Shown here: positions 7,030-14,665 of the stretch, piece after piece
Position numbering within the stretch: position 1 is the first letter of the stretch
How the letters are laid out: each line of letters starts with the position of its first letter
Assembly (NCBI GenBank): GCA_900764215.1
Contig: CAAFNI010000338.1
Location: 1-26,802, forward strand
Direction of reading: 5' to 3'
Source of the DNA: an uncultured Sutterella sp.
Lineage (GTDB): Bacteria; Pseudomonadota; Gammaproteobacteria; Burkholderiales; Burkholderiaceae_F
Length of the DNA stretch: 26,802 nt
Translations under genes and position numbers: made by a program
Notes under the pieces: generated by a model
What the model was told of the DNA's origin: nothing
Seen by the model: only the letters and a program-made list of their open reading frames with translations
Databases searched by the model: none

Positions 7030-8043
7030 TTAGTAGTTGTAGCCTTCTCGGATCCAGCGGGCGACGTCAAGGGCGCAATAGGTCAGAATCCCGTCGGCAC
7101 CTGCCCGCTTGAAGCAGACCATCGTTTCGAACGTGATCTTCTTCTCGTCGATTGCGCCGGCCTGTGCGGCGAACTTGATCATGGCATATTCCCCCGAGAC
7201 ATGGTAGGCGAAGGTGGGCGCCTTGAATTCCTGCTTTACGCGCCAGAGCACGTCAAGGTAGGGCACGCCCGGCTTGACCATGACCATGTCGGCACCCTCG
7301 GCAAGGTCGAGCCCCACTTCCCAGAGAGCTTCGTTGCTGTTGGCGGGATCCTGCTGGTAGACCGCCTTGTTTGACTTGCCCAGATTGGACGAGGAGCCGA
7401 CGGCGTCGCGGAAAGGCCCGTAATAGGAGCTGGCGTACTTGGCGGAGTAGGCCATGATGCGCGTGTGAATGAGCCCTTCCTCTTCAAGACGCTTGCGGAT
7501 GATACCGATGCGGCCGTCCATCATGTCGGAGGGAGCGACGACGTCGGCACCTGCGCGAGCTTGGGCGAGAACTTGTTCAACGAGCATTTCGATGGTTTCA
7601 TCGTTTAGGATGTAGCCTTCCTCGTCAATGAGACCGTCCTGGCCGTGCGTGGTGTACGGATCAAGTGCAACGTCGGTCATGACTCCGAGCTGCGGATAGG
7701 CGGCCTTGAGCGCCTTGACGGCGCGTGGAATCAAGCCGTTCGGATTGGCGGCTTCGCGCCCATCGGGCGTCTTCAGGCTCTCTTCAATGTGCGGGAAGAG
7801 TGCGATCATCGGGATTCCGAGCTCCACGCACTCGGCGGCCACCTTGAGCAGCTCGTCGATGCTCAGACGGTCGACGCCGGGCATGGACGGAACCGGTTCG
7901 CGAAGGCCCGTGCCTTCAATCACAAAGACCGGGAGAATCAGATCGTTGGGTGTCACGACGTTTTCGCGCATCAGGCGGCGGGAGAAGTCATCATGACGCA
8001 TGCGGCGCATGCGAACGCTGGGATAAGCGCCAAGAGTCTGCAT
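7030..8043 (-). CDS. hemB: Delta-aminolevulinic acid dehydratase (porphobilinogen synthase)
   Basis: HemB condenses two 5-aminolevulinate molecules to porphobilinogen in heme biosynthesis. The 337-residue TIM-barrel protein carries both active-site lysines, K202 in AYSAKYAS and K257 in MVMVKPG, with substrate-site residues around FRDA (211-214) and EYAM (285-288). The metal region reads DPYTTHGQDG (128-137) rather than the cysteine-rich zinc motif, so this is the zinc-independent, magnesium-type enzyme common in many proteobacteria. The ATG has AGGAAC upstream. It follows engB by 67 bp on the same strand, with a weak hairpin between them. Its presence implies tetrapyrrole synthesis. Confidence 0.97.
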   Translation of the reverse strand: MQTLGAYPSVRMRRMRHDDFSRRLMRENVVTPNDLILPVFVIEGTGLREPVPSMPGVDRLSIDELLKVAAECVELGIPMIALFPHIEESLKTPDGREAANPNGLIPRAVKALKAAYPQLGVMTDVALDPYTTHGQDGLIDEEGYILNDETIEMLVEQVLAQARAGADVVAPSDMMDGRIGIIRKRLEEEGLIHTRIMAYSAKYASSYYGPFRDAVGSSSNLGKSNKAVYQQDPANSNEALWEVGLDLAEGADMVMVKPGVPYLDVLWRVKQEFKAPTFAYHVSGEYAMIKFAAQAGAIDEKKITFETMVCFKRAGADGILTYCALDVARWIREGYNY

Positions 8044-8060
8044 TTGGTGTTCCTACGAAT

Positions 8061-8091
8061 AAAAGGCGGCCTCGAAGATGTCGAAGCCTTT
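8061..8091 (-). terminator. Weak terminator-like hairpin between engB and hemB
   Basis: On the minus strand AAAGGC pairs with GCCTTT (plus positions 8086-8091 and 8062-8067), with an inner TCGA/TCGA pairing, and then runs into TTTTATTC. It could end engB transcripts ahead of hemB or merely attenuate them. The stem is short and interrupted. Confidence 0.35.
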
Positions 8092-8110
8092 CTGAAGCAT
8101 GAACCGTACT

Positions 8111-8758
8111 TTATTCCTTCGGGCTTTCTTGAGCATTAAGGCCAAGCCACCCTTCGAGAACAGTGCCGAGCTCTTCCGTGCCTTCCTTTTTCATGCCGGA
8201 AAACAGTTGCACGGTGACGTGCGGTCCGATTTCGGCAGCGCGCTTCTGAGCATTGCGAAGCGTTGTTTTGCGTTCCATGTTTTTGAGTTGGTCGGCTTTG
8301 TTGAGAAGCCAGTGCATGCGCACGTTGGGCCGGCCAGCCATGAACTCGATGAGCCATTCATCCGTGGGCATGAAGGGACGGCGGGCATCCATCACGATGA
8401 CGAGGCCGACCATGTTCGGGCGCTGTGCAATGTAGCCGCCCACAAGCTGAGACCAGGTCTTGCGGGTGTCTTCGCTCGCCTTGGCAAAACCGTAGCCCGG
8501 CAAGTCGACGAGGCAGCCAACGTCCTGGCGGACGCCCTCTTCGTTTTTCTTCGAAAGGGCGAAGAAGTTGATCAGCTGCGTGCGTCCAGGCGTTTTGCTT
8601 GCGAAGGCAAGCCGGGTTTTGCGCGTGAGAACGTTGATGGTTGTCGATTTGCCGGCGTTGGAGCGTCCGGCGAAGGCGATTTCTGGCACGGCTTCGGGCG
8701 GGAGTCCCGAGAGCTTGGCGGCGGAGATGACAAAACGAGCGGTGTCGAAGATGCTCAA
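8111..8758 (-). CDS. engB: Ribosome biogenesis GTPase EngB (YihA/YsxC)
   Basis: EngB is an essential GTPase in late 50S assembly. The 215-residue protein has the full motif set: G1 GRSNAGKST (31-39), the G2 threonine in TPGRT (56-60), G3 DLPGYG (85-90) and G4 NKAD (153-156). The start codon appears to be TTG (MSIFDTARFV), since this matches the family N terminus, GAGG lies just upstream, and no in-frame ATG is present nearby. A TACAAT box on the minus strand (8795-8800) could be its -10. In many proteobacteria this gene neighbours cytochrome c genes and hemB; here it keeps hemB downstream. Confidence 0.95.
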   Translation of the reverse strand: MSIFDTARFVISAAKLSGLPPEAVPEIAFAGRSNAGKSTTINVLTRKTRLAFASKTPGRTQLINFFALSKKNEEGVRQDVGCLVDLPGYGFAKASEDTRKTWSQLVGGYIAQRPNMVGLVIVMDARRPFMPTDEWLIEFMAGRPNVRMHWLLNKADQLKNMERKTTLRNAQKRAAEIGPHVTVQLFSGMKKEGTEELGTVLEGWLGLNAQESPKE

Positions 8759-8810
8759 GGTAACCTCGTCGATGAATAGTCTTGGAGTGCCGTCATTGTA
8801 CTGCGCAAGG

Positions 8811-8846
8811 GAAAAGAAAACCCCCGGTTCCGTCGAGAATCGAGGG
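8811..8846 (-). terminator. Intrinsic terminator after guaC
   Basis: On the minus strand CCCTCGATTC (8846-8837) pairs with GGAACCGGGG (about 8830-8821) with one mismatch and one G-T wobble, followed by GTTTTCTTTTCCC. It lies about 30 bp after the guaC stop and just ahead of the engB promoter region. Confidence 0.7.
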
Positions 8847-8874
8847 CTTGCGCCTTGAACGCCTGGTGCGGGGA

Positions 8875-9918
8875 CTACGGCGCCTTGCCGAACACTTCGT
8901 TGAGCTGCATCGATACGCGAACGAAGGTTGTGCGCATGGTGAGTTCCTTGAGGCGTCGTGCTCCAACGTATGTGCAGGCGCTTCTAACGCCTCCGAGGAT
9001 GTCCTGAACGGTGCCTTCGACGGGGCCGCGCGCCGGAATGAGTACGGCTTTGCCTTCAGCTGCCCGGTATTTGGCCACGCCGCCCGCATACTTGTCCATG
9101 GCGTTGCGCGAACTCATGCCGTAGAACCGCTTGAAGACGCCGTCCTCGGTCGTGACGATGTCGCCTGCGGATTCATCGTGCCCGGCAAGCATGCCGCCGA
9201 GCATCACGAAGTCCGCACCGCCGCCGAAGGCTTTGGCAATGTCGCCCGGCACCGTACAGCCGCCGTCGGCGCAAATGCGGCCTCCAAGGCCGTGTGCGGC
9301 ATCGGCGCATTCGATGATTGCGGAGAGCTGCGGATAGCCAACGCCCGTCATCTTGCGGGTCGTGCAGACCGACCCTGGACCGATGCCCACTTTTACGATG
9401 TCGGCCCCTGCCAGGAGGAGCTCTTCGGTCATGTCGCCCGTAACGACGTTGCCGGCCATCAGAACAATGTCCGGGTAGGTTTGGCGAACTTTCTTCACGA
9501 AGGCGACAAAGGCTTCGGTGTAGCCGTTTGCGACGTCGATGCATACGTAGCGGATTGCGCCCGGCGAGGCGGCCATCACGCCTTGGAACTTTTGCCAGTC
9601 GTGTTCGCCAATGCCGAGCGAATAGAATGCGGCGGACTTGTTTTCCAGGCGTTTGAAAAAGTCGACATATTCTTCGGGCGAATAATGCTTGTGAAGTGCA
9701 GTCGACATCTTGTGCCTGCCGAGTGCGGTTGCCATCTCGAAGGTGCCGGTCGTATCCATGTTGGCGGCGATGATGGGAATGCCGTGGTAGGGTTCGGACG
9801 AATGCAGAAACTTGAATTCACGGGTGATGTCCACTTCGCTTCGACTTGTAAGCGTCGAGCGCTTCGGGCGGATCAGGACGTCTTTGAAGTCGAGTTTGAC
9901 GGAATTTTCAAGATGCAT
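8875..9918 (-). CDS. guaC: GMP reductase
   Basis: GuaC reductively deaminates GMP to IMP with NADPH, returning guanine nucleotides to the adenine pool. The 347-residue protein is exactly E. coli length and keeps the family blocks: LDFKDVLIRPKRSTLTSRS, IIAANMDTTGTF, and the loop GIGPGSVCTTR with catalytic C185 and T187. The GGCTVPGDIAKAFGGGADFVM block and the C-terminal GGVRSACTYVGARRLKEL follow. The absence of CBS domains and the exact GMP reductase loop argue against IMP dehydrogenase. The ATG has AAGGAG upstream. It appears to be a single-gene unit between the lysA terminator and its own; the 5' region holds a hairpin with a CGAA loop (9937-9950). Confidence 0.96.
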   Translation of the reverse strand: MHLENSVKLDFKDVLIRPKRSTLTSRSEVDITREFKFLHSSEPYHGIPIIAANMDTTGTFEMATALGRHKMSTALHKHYSPEEYVDFFKRLENKSAAFYSLGIGEHDWQKFQGVMAASPGAIRYVCIDVANGYTEAFVAFVKKVRQTYPDIVLMAGNVVTGDMTEELLLAGADIVKVGIGPGSVCTTRKMTGVGYPQLSAIIECADAAHGLGGRICADGGCTVPGDIAKAFGGGADFVMLGGMLAGHDESAGDIVTTEDGVFKRFYGMSSRNAMDKYAGGVAKYRAAEGKAVLIPARGPVEGTVQDILGGVRSACTYVGARRLKELTMRTTFVRVSMQLNEVFGKAP

Positions 9919-9935
9919 GGCTGACTCCTTCTGTC

Positions 9936-9964
9936 AAGGCCTTCGGGCCTGGGGCCCTTTTTTT
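9936..9964 (+). terminator. Plus-strand terminator-like element in the guaC 5' region
   Basis: On the plus strand AGGCC-TTCG-GGCCT (9937-9950) carries the very stable C(UUCG)G loop. It overlaps GGGCC-TGG-GGCCC (9945-9957), which is followed by seven T (9958-9964). No plus-strand gene lies upstream, so if active it would end transcripts antisense to guaC. Read on the minus strand the same repeat gives a stem just before the guaC ribosome binding site. Confidence 0.45.
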
Positions 9965-9972
9965 GCAGGCAC

Positions 9973-10017
9973 AAAAAAACGCCGCATCTCAGGATTTTCT
10001 CCAAGATCCGGCGTTTT
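9973..10017 (-). terminator. Intrinsic terminator after lysA
   Basis: AAAACGCCG (9976-9984) pairs with CGGCGTTTT (10009-10017). Inside lie ATCT/AGAT and GGA/TCC pairs around a TTTTC-type loop. On the minus strand the stem is followed by a run of T (plus-strand A at 9973-9979). It sits about 70 bp after the lysA stop and separates lysA from guaC. Confidence 0.85.
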
Positions 10018-10085
10018 CTTATTTTACGTGGCGGGTGCGAATAATCGCAAGCTGGTCGAAAGTAGTAGGCGGGCTCCCGATTTTT

Positions 10086-11366
10086 TCAAAGCTCAAGCAG
10101 TCGTTCTGCGCTAACCATGTCGTCGAATGTGTCGGGCGAGCGCAGCGGAAGTATGCGTTCCCCGTCGATCATGACTTCCATCGGCAGCATGCGGCTGTTG
10201 TACCGGCAGGCCATGCTTGCGCCGTAGGCGCCGGCATCGCACACCGCGATCCAGTCGCCGGCCTTGACGGCAAGCTCGCGTGCGCGGCCCAGGAAGTCGG
10301 ACGATTCGCATACGGGGCCTACGACGTCCATGACGAGCGGGGCCGCGTCATGGCGTTCTGCGACGGGGACGATGTCCATCCAGGCTGAGTATAGAGCCGG
10401 ACGAATGAGGTCCGTCATGGCGCCGTCGACAATGCAGAAATTGCGCGTTTCGCTCTGCTTGACGTATTCGATTTGCGTGAGCATGATGCCGGCATCTCCC
10501 ACGATCGAGCGGCCGGGCTCGACCATGAGGACGGCGTCTTCGAAGCCTCGCTCCTCCATCATGCGGCGTATGGGCCGCAGCAGAGCTTGAGGCGTGGGAG
10601 GCTGATCCTCGGGCCGGTACTGGATGCCGAGACCGCCGCCCATGTCGAGGTGATGCAGTGCAAGACCCTTGTCGCGCAGAGCGCACATCGTGTCGAGCAG
10701 GCGATGAACGGAGTCCAGGTAGGGCTGAACCTCGGTGATCTGGCTGCCGATGTGAGCATCGATGCCCTTGATCTCAATTCCGGGCATGTTGGCGGCGCGC
10801 AGATAAATGGCCTCCGCGTCTGAGATGGCGATGCCGAACTTGTTGTTCTTGAGGCCCGTCGAAATATAGGGATGCGTTTTCGGATCCACGTCAGGGTTGC
10901 AGCGGATCGAAATGGGCGCACGCACGCCGAGTTCGGATGCGATGCGGTTGATGCGCTCGAGTTCGGGTTCGCTTTCAACGTTGAGGCATCCGATGCCCGT
11001 CTTGAGGGCGAATGCAATCTCTCGGGCGGTCTTGCCTACGCCTGAGTAGACGATTTTTTCGGGGCTGAATCCTGCGCGCAGCGCACGGGCTATTTCGCCG
11101 CCGCTGACGGTGTCGACGCCAGCGCCGAGGCGGGCGAGCACCTGAAGAATGCCGGCCGTGGAGTTGGCCTTCATGGCGTAGCAGATGGCGTGCGGAACGC
11201 CCGCCAACGCTTCTTCATAGGCGAGATAGTTGCGCTCGATGCGGGCGCGGGAGTAAACGTAAGTGGTCTGTTCGAGTTGGCGCGAGAGCTCGAGCATGGA
11301 GACGCCTTCGCAAAAGAGGATGCCGTCCTCCCTGTGAAAGCCGGGCCGGGTAATGGTTTCAGACAT
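10086..11366 (-). CDS. lysA: Diaminopimelate decarboxylase
   Basis: LysA is the PLP enzyme that decarboxylates meso-diaminopimelate to L-lysine, the last step of lysine synthesis. The 426-residue protein shows the fold III signature. The PLP lysine is K66 in CYAMKANS, followed by H205 in HIGSQI, the glycine-rich phosphate loop DMGGGLG (241-247) and EPGRSIVGDAG (283-293). The C-terminal substrate residues are C353 in CESSDFLG and Y381 in DAGAYGASM. It follows lptM by 29 bp on the same strand, the arrangement found in many proteobacteria. The Shine-Dalgarno is weak, so translation may depend partly on lptM. Confidence 0.97.
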   Translation of the reverse strand: MSETITRPGFHREDGILFCEGVSMLELSRQLEQTTYVYSRARIERNYLAYEEALAGVPHAICYAMKANSTAGILQVLARLGAGVDTVSGGEIARALRAGFSPEKIVYSGVGKTAREIAFALKTGIGCLNVESEPELERINRIASELGVRAPISIRCNPDVDPKTHPYISTGLKNNKFGIAISDAEAIYLRAANMPGIEIKGIDAHIGSQITEVQPYLDSVHRLLDTMCALRDKGLALHHLDMGGGLGIQYRPEDQPPTPQALLRPIRRMMEERGFEDAVLMVEPGRSIVGDAGIMLTQIEYVKQSETRNFCIVDGAMTDLIRPALYSAWMDIVPVAERHDAAPLVMDVVGPVCESSDFLGRARELAVKAGDWIAVCDAGAYGASMACRYNSRMLPMEVMIDGERILPLRSPDTFDDMVSAERLLEL

Positions 11367-11395
11367 CTTGCGGATCGTGTGTTAAAGTCCGGAAA

Positions 11396-11533
11396 TCAAA
11401 GGCCGGGTTGCTGGTTCGTCGTTTGTTCGGCGTTCGGCCGGTCGGGCATGTAGAGGTCACCCTTCAGGCCGCAGCCCGAGAGGCCTGCGCACAGGGAGGC
11501 GATGATGCTCAGAAGCATGGCGGTTCTCAACAT
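11396..11533 (-). CDS. lptM: LptM-type small outer-membrane lipoprotein (YifL/LppL family)
   Basis: LptM is a tiny lipoprotein that helps the LptD-LptE lipopolysaccharide translocon mature in E. coli. The 45-codon gene encodes a short hydrophobic signal peptide ending in the lipobox LSGC (residues 18-21). The invariant CGLKGDLYMP follows, the hallmark of this family, then a polar tail ending QQPGL. AAGGA lies 6 nt upstream. An internal ATG at codon 6 would shorten the signal peptide. It sits directly before lysA, as in many gamma- and betaproteobacteria, and its start is only 14 bp from the divergent cyaY start. Confidence 0.9.
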   Translation of the reverse strand: MLRTAMLLSIIASLCAGLSGCGLKGDLYMPDRPNAEQTTNQQPGL

Positions 11534-11547
11534 AGGAAGTCCTTGCA
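11534..11547. promoter_or_regulatory. Shared palindromic Shine-Dalgarno between lptM and cyaY
   Basis: The 14 bp between the two divergent start codons contain AGGAAGTCCTT. Read on the plus strand it offers AGGAAG 8 nt before the cyaY ATG; on the minus strand it offers AAGGA 6 nt before the lptM ATG. There is no room for promoters here, so each transcript must start inside the other gene. Confidence 0.75.
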
Positions 11548-11859
11548 ATGGATAAAGACACTGAATTTTTGGCAATGGCCGAGAACGAAATGACGTCCCT
11601 CGAAAACTGGCTTGAAGAGGCGGGGGACGACTTCGACTGCAGCCGCAGCGGCAATGTGCTGACGATAGAGCTCGATAGCGGCGAGCAGGTCGTCGTCAAC
11701 ATTCAGACGCCGATGCACGAAATCTGGTGCGCCTCCCGTTTCGGAGGGCATCATTTCTCGTGGCGCGACGGCGCGTGGCGAGACAGCCGAACGGACCGCA
11801 CGCTCGAGGATACGATCGCCGAGGCTCTCAGAAAACTTGGGGGGCGGCATCTGATCTGA
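11548..11859 (+). CDS. cyaY: Iron-sulfur cluster assembly modulator, bacterial frataxin CyaY
   Basis: CyaY binds iron and the cysteine desulfurase IscS and tunes iron-sulfur cluster assembly. The 103-residue protein is of normal frataxin length. It has the acidic first helix (about residues 1-30, rich in D and E), strands with VLTIELDSGEQVVVNIQTP (38-56), and the conserved beta-sheet face EIWCASRFGGHHFSW (58-72). It is divergent from lptM-lysA, an arrangement widespread in proteobacteria, and is followed by a terminator shared with mrcA. Confidence 0.93.
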   Translation: MDKDTEFLAMAENEMTSLENWLEEAGDDFDCSRSGNVLTIELDSGEQVVVNIQTPMHEIWCASRFGGHHFSWRDGAWRDSRTDRTLEDTIAEALRKLGGRHLI

Positions 11860-11897
11860 TCAGAAGAGTGTAGCGGACATTTCCGTATGCCATATAA

Positions 11898-11946
11898 GGA
11901 AAAGAGACCAGAAGACATGCGTTCTTCGGTCTCTTTCCATTTTTAG
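11898..11946. terminator. Bidirectional terminator between cyaY and mrcA
   Basis: AAAGAGACC (11901-11909) pairs with GGTCTCTTT (11928-11936), extended inward by GAAG/CTTC across a bulged A. CCATTTTTA follows on the plus strand and TTTTCCTTATAT on the minus strand. The two genes converge here. Confidence 0.82.
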
Positions 11947-11956
11947 GTCGCCGGGA

Positions 11957-14341
11957 TCAGAAAATTTGGTCACGTACGAGCTCGCTGGCCTCGTCCCGGC
12001 CTGACATGAGCAGATCCGTGAACGCGCCGGTTGCGCCGCCATTGACGGGGTCGCGGTAAAAGACCTCTCCGTCGCGTTCGACGACGCTCGGTGGCATGAC
12101 GCGCGTGTAGTCCGGCACATCCTTGAGCTCGGTCTTCATGAAGTCGATCCAAATAGGAAGCGCGAGACCGCCGCCCGTTTCTCGAGCACCGAGCGGCTTC
12201 GGATTGTCGTAGCCCATCCAGGAGACCGCGACGAGCCCGCCCGCATAGCCGCAGAACCAAGCGTCGTGGCTGTTGTTCGTCGTCCCGGTCTTGCCGCCGA
12301 TGTCGCCACGCTTGAGCATGCGGCTCGCACGAGCGGCCGTGCCTTGAGTGGCGACGCCGTGCAGCAGACTCTGCATGATGTAGGCGTTTCGATCGTCAAT
12401 GGCGCGAATGGACTCGTCGCCCGCAGTGCGGTTCGTCGTGCGCATGAGCGTGCGGCCGTCAACATCCGTGACGCGTTCAATCAGGTAGGGCTGAACACGG
12501 TAGCCGCCATTGGCGAAGACGGTGTAGCCTCCGAGCATCTGCCAGGGCGTGACGCTGCCGGCGCCAAGCGCCATCGGGAGGTTGGCTGGGTGCTTGTCAG
12601 GAGGGAAGCCGAATTTGCGCACGAATTCCTGAGCATACTCGGGACCGATGGCCTGCATGACGCGAATCGAAACGAGGTTCTTTGACTTTTCGAGTCCCTT
12701 TCGAAGCGGCATCGGGCCGTCAAACCGGCCTTCGTAATTCTTCGGTTCCCAGAGTTTGTTGCCGGTTAATTTCGGATCGATGCTGATGGGGGCGTCGTTG
12801 ATGATCGTCGTGGTCGAAAAGCCCTTGTCGAGCGCGGCCGAATAGATGAAGGGCTTGAAGGACGAACCAGGCTGACGCCAGGCCTGGGTCACATGGTTGA
12901 ACATGTTGAGGTTGAAGTCGAAACCGCCGACGAGCGCGCGCACGGCGCCCGTGTTGAAGTCGCCGGCGACGAATGCGGCTTCAACGCGCGGAACCTGGGC
13001 TAGCGTCCAGTGCTTGCCGTCGGCGGAACGCATCACGCGGATGATGGCGCCGGGCTTGATGGCGGCGTCCTTGTACTGTTTGGAGACTTTGCCGAGATGA
13101 CGCCGTCCGAACTTGAGGCTTTCGGCGTCAAGCGTCACGGTTTCGTTGGCCGACAGGGCGGCCCTGATGACCTTGGAATCGGCTTCGGTGACGACGGCTG
13201 CCACCATGAACGGGGAGGCAGTTGTCTTGGCAAGTGCTGCTCGGATGTTTTCGGCGTGCTTCTCGGCGGGGCCGAGATCAATGTAGGCTTCGGGGCCGCG
13301 ATAGCCGTACTTGCGGTCGTAGGAAATGAGCTGGCGGCGCACGGCGTCTACGGCCGTCTTCTGAGCGCCCATGTCGATCGTCGTATAAACGTTGAGGCCG
13401 CGCGAGTAGGTTTCCTCCTTGAACACGTCATAGACGAGCATGCGCGCCAGTTCGGCTGCGTATTTTGCGGTGACGAACTCCTCGCTCATGTTGGCAGTCA
13501 CGATTTCCTGCTGAGTGGCGACGCGGCGGGTTTGCATCGGCTGGGCCTTTTCCGACTCGTAGGTGAGCTCGTCAATGTAGCCCAGATCCCGCATGCGTCC
13601 GAGCACGTAGTTCTTGCGCATTGTGGCGCGGGTCGGGTTGACGATCGGATTGTAGGCCGAAGGTGCGACGGGCAGGCCGGCGAGCGTGGCGGCTTCGCCG
13701 ACTGAGATTTGGTCGAGCGAACGTCCGAAGTAGGTGCGGGCGGCGCTTTGGAAGCCGTAGGCTCGTTGTCCCAGATAAATCTGGTTCATGTAGATCTCAA
13801 GGATCTGGTCCTTTGAGAGGTTTCTCTCTATCTTGAACGACATCGCGATCTCATAGAGCTTGCGCGTGTATGTGCGCTCGGACGAAAGGAAGAAGTTTCG
13901 GGCCACCTGCTGCGTGATGGTCGAGCCGCCCTGGCCGCGCCGGCCCGTCAGAGCGTTGGAGAGCGCGGCGCGGATGATGCCGGTGATTTCAATGCCCGGG
14001 TGCTCGTAGAAGCCGTCGTCCTCGGCGGCGAGAATGGCATGCTTGACGTGTTCGGGCACTTCTGAGAGACGCACGAAGTCGCGGCGCTCTTCGCCGAACT
14101 CGCCGATCAGCTTGCCGTCTGCGCTCCAGACGCGAAGCGGCACGCGCGGGCGATAGTCGGCGAGCGTGTCGATCGGAGGGAGCTGCCGGTAGATGAAGGC
14201 GAAGACGAAGACGGCAAGCAGAAGGCCGGATGCAATGCCGGCTGCTGCAATGCCGAAGAGCCATGCCAGAACCGAGCCCGCGCGCGAGGATTTGCGCGCC
14301 GGCTTCTTTCTGGCGGCGGTGGTGCGTTTGGTCTGGGTCAC
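11957..14341 (-). CDS. mrcA: Bifunctional penicillin-binding protein 1A (glycosyltransferase/transpeptidase)
   Basis: PBP1A polymerises lipid II and crosslinks peptidoglycan at the inner membrane. The 794-residue protein has a basic cytoplasmic start and one membrane segment (about 23-51). The family 51 glycosyltransferase domain has catalytic E107 in AAEDDGFYEHPG and the GGSTITQQVARN motif (138-149). A beta-rich OB-like insert occupies about 340-460. The transpeptidase domain has SSFK (nucleophile S493), SKN (553-555) and KTGT (684-687). All catalytic motifs are intact. The start is GTG. A terminator-like hairpin lies 44-63 nt upstream on the same strand. It converges on cyaY and diverges from the thioesterase gene. 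Confidence 0.97.
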   Translation of the reverse strand: MTQTKRTTAARKKPARKSSRAGSVLAWLFGIAAAGIASGLLLAVFVFAFIYRQLPPIDTLADYRPRVPLRVWSADGKLIGEFGEERRDFVRLSEVPEHVKHAILAAEDDGFYEHPGIEITGIIRAALSNALTGRRGQGGSTITQQVARNFFLSSERTYTRKLYEIAMSFKIERNLSKDQILEIYMNQIYLGQRAYGFQSAARTYFGRSLDQISVGEAATLAGLPVAPSAYNPIVNPTRATMRKNYVLGRMRDLGYIDELTYESEKAQPMQTRRVATQQEIVTANMSEEFVTAKYAAELARMLVYDVFKEETYSRGLNVYTTIDMGAQKTAVDAVRRQLISYDRKYGYRGPEAYIDLGPAEKHAENIRAALAKTTASPFMVAAVVTEADSKVIRAALSANETVTLDAESLKFGRRHLGKVSKQYKDAAIKPGAIIRVMRSADGKHWTLAQVPRVEAAFVAGDFNTGAVRALVGGFDFNLNMFNHVTQAWRQPGSSFKPFIYSAALDKGFSTTTIINDAPISIDPKLTGNKLWEPKNYEGRFDGPMPLRKGLEKSKNLVSIRVMQAIGPEYAQEFVRKFGFPPDKHPANLPMALGAGSVTPWQMLGGYTVFANGGYRVQPYLIERVTDVDGRTLMRTTNRTAGDESIRAIDDRNAYIMQSLLHGVATQGTAARASRMLKRGDIGGKTGTTNNSHDAWFCGYAGGLVAVSWMGYDNPKPLGARETGGGLALPIWIDFMKTELKDVPDYTRVMPPSVVERDGEVFYRDPVNGGATGAFTDLLMSGRDEASELVRDQIF

Positions 14342-14665
14342 GTGGATGCGTCGTCCGTGAGTGTGTGAGGACAGAAAGAGAAAAACGGCCGTCAGTGCGG
14401 CCGTGTCGGCGGGATGTGACGATTCTAATCGAGAAGATGGCCGAACGGAGGTTCACGGGGGCTTAGAACCATTTTCGAACCTGGGTCTTTTGTATGGAAA
14501 TGCAAGGTTTCGGAGGAGCACAGTGTTGTATTTTTTGTACGTCACGGGGCTGTGGATCGCGGCTTCTTCGGAGAGTTGCTGTGCGGAGCCCCCGGAGCTC
14601 CGTTGCCGCATTGGATTTCGGGCGATAATGTACGAATTTGGAAAAGCCTCATTTGGAATAATAAA
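14342..14665. other. 324-bp divergent intergenic region between mrcA and the thioesterase
   Basis: No convincing gene lies here; the open frames that cross it match no family I recognise. It holds a minus-strand terminator-like hairpin near mrcA and inverted repeats around 14451-14490 (AGGTTC, GAACC, CGAACC). A plus-strand GATAAT (14624-14629) has a TTGCCG 15 bp upstream (14603-14608) and could be the thioesterase/mla promoter, though the spacing is short. No clear minus-strand promoter for mrcA was found. Confidence 0.4.
14374..14404 (-). terminator. Terminator-like hairpin in the mrcA leader
   Basis: ACGGCCG (14385-14391) and CGGCCGT (14398-14404) form a perfect 7-bp stem. On the minus strand it is followed by TTTTTCTCTTTC, the form of an intrinsic terminator. 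It faces the same way as mrcA and precedes its GTG, with no other minus-strand gene upstream, so attenuation of mrcA is one reading. Confidence 0.5.

Noticed and set aside
8875..9918. IMP dehydrogenase instead of GMP reductase
   Set aside because: No CBS domains, length exactly that of E. coli GuaC, and the catalytic loop and C-terminal block follow GuaC.
8782..9924. 380-residue plus-strand open frame opposite guaC
   Set aside because: It mirrors the guaC coding sequence; its composition, rich in H, R, A and G, is typical of shadow frames.
14451..14495. tRNA-like inverted repeats around GGTTC and TTCGAACC
   Set aside because: No acceptor stem, anticodon arm or CCA can be built around them; only simple inverted repeats remain.
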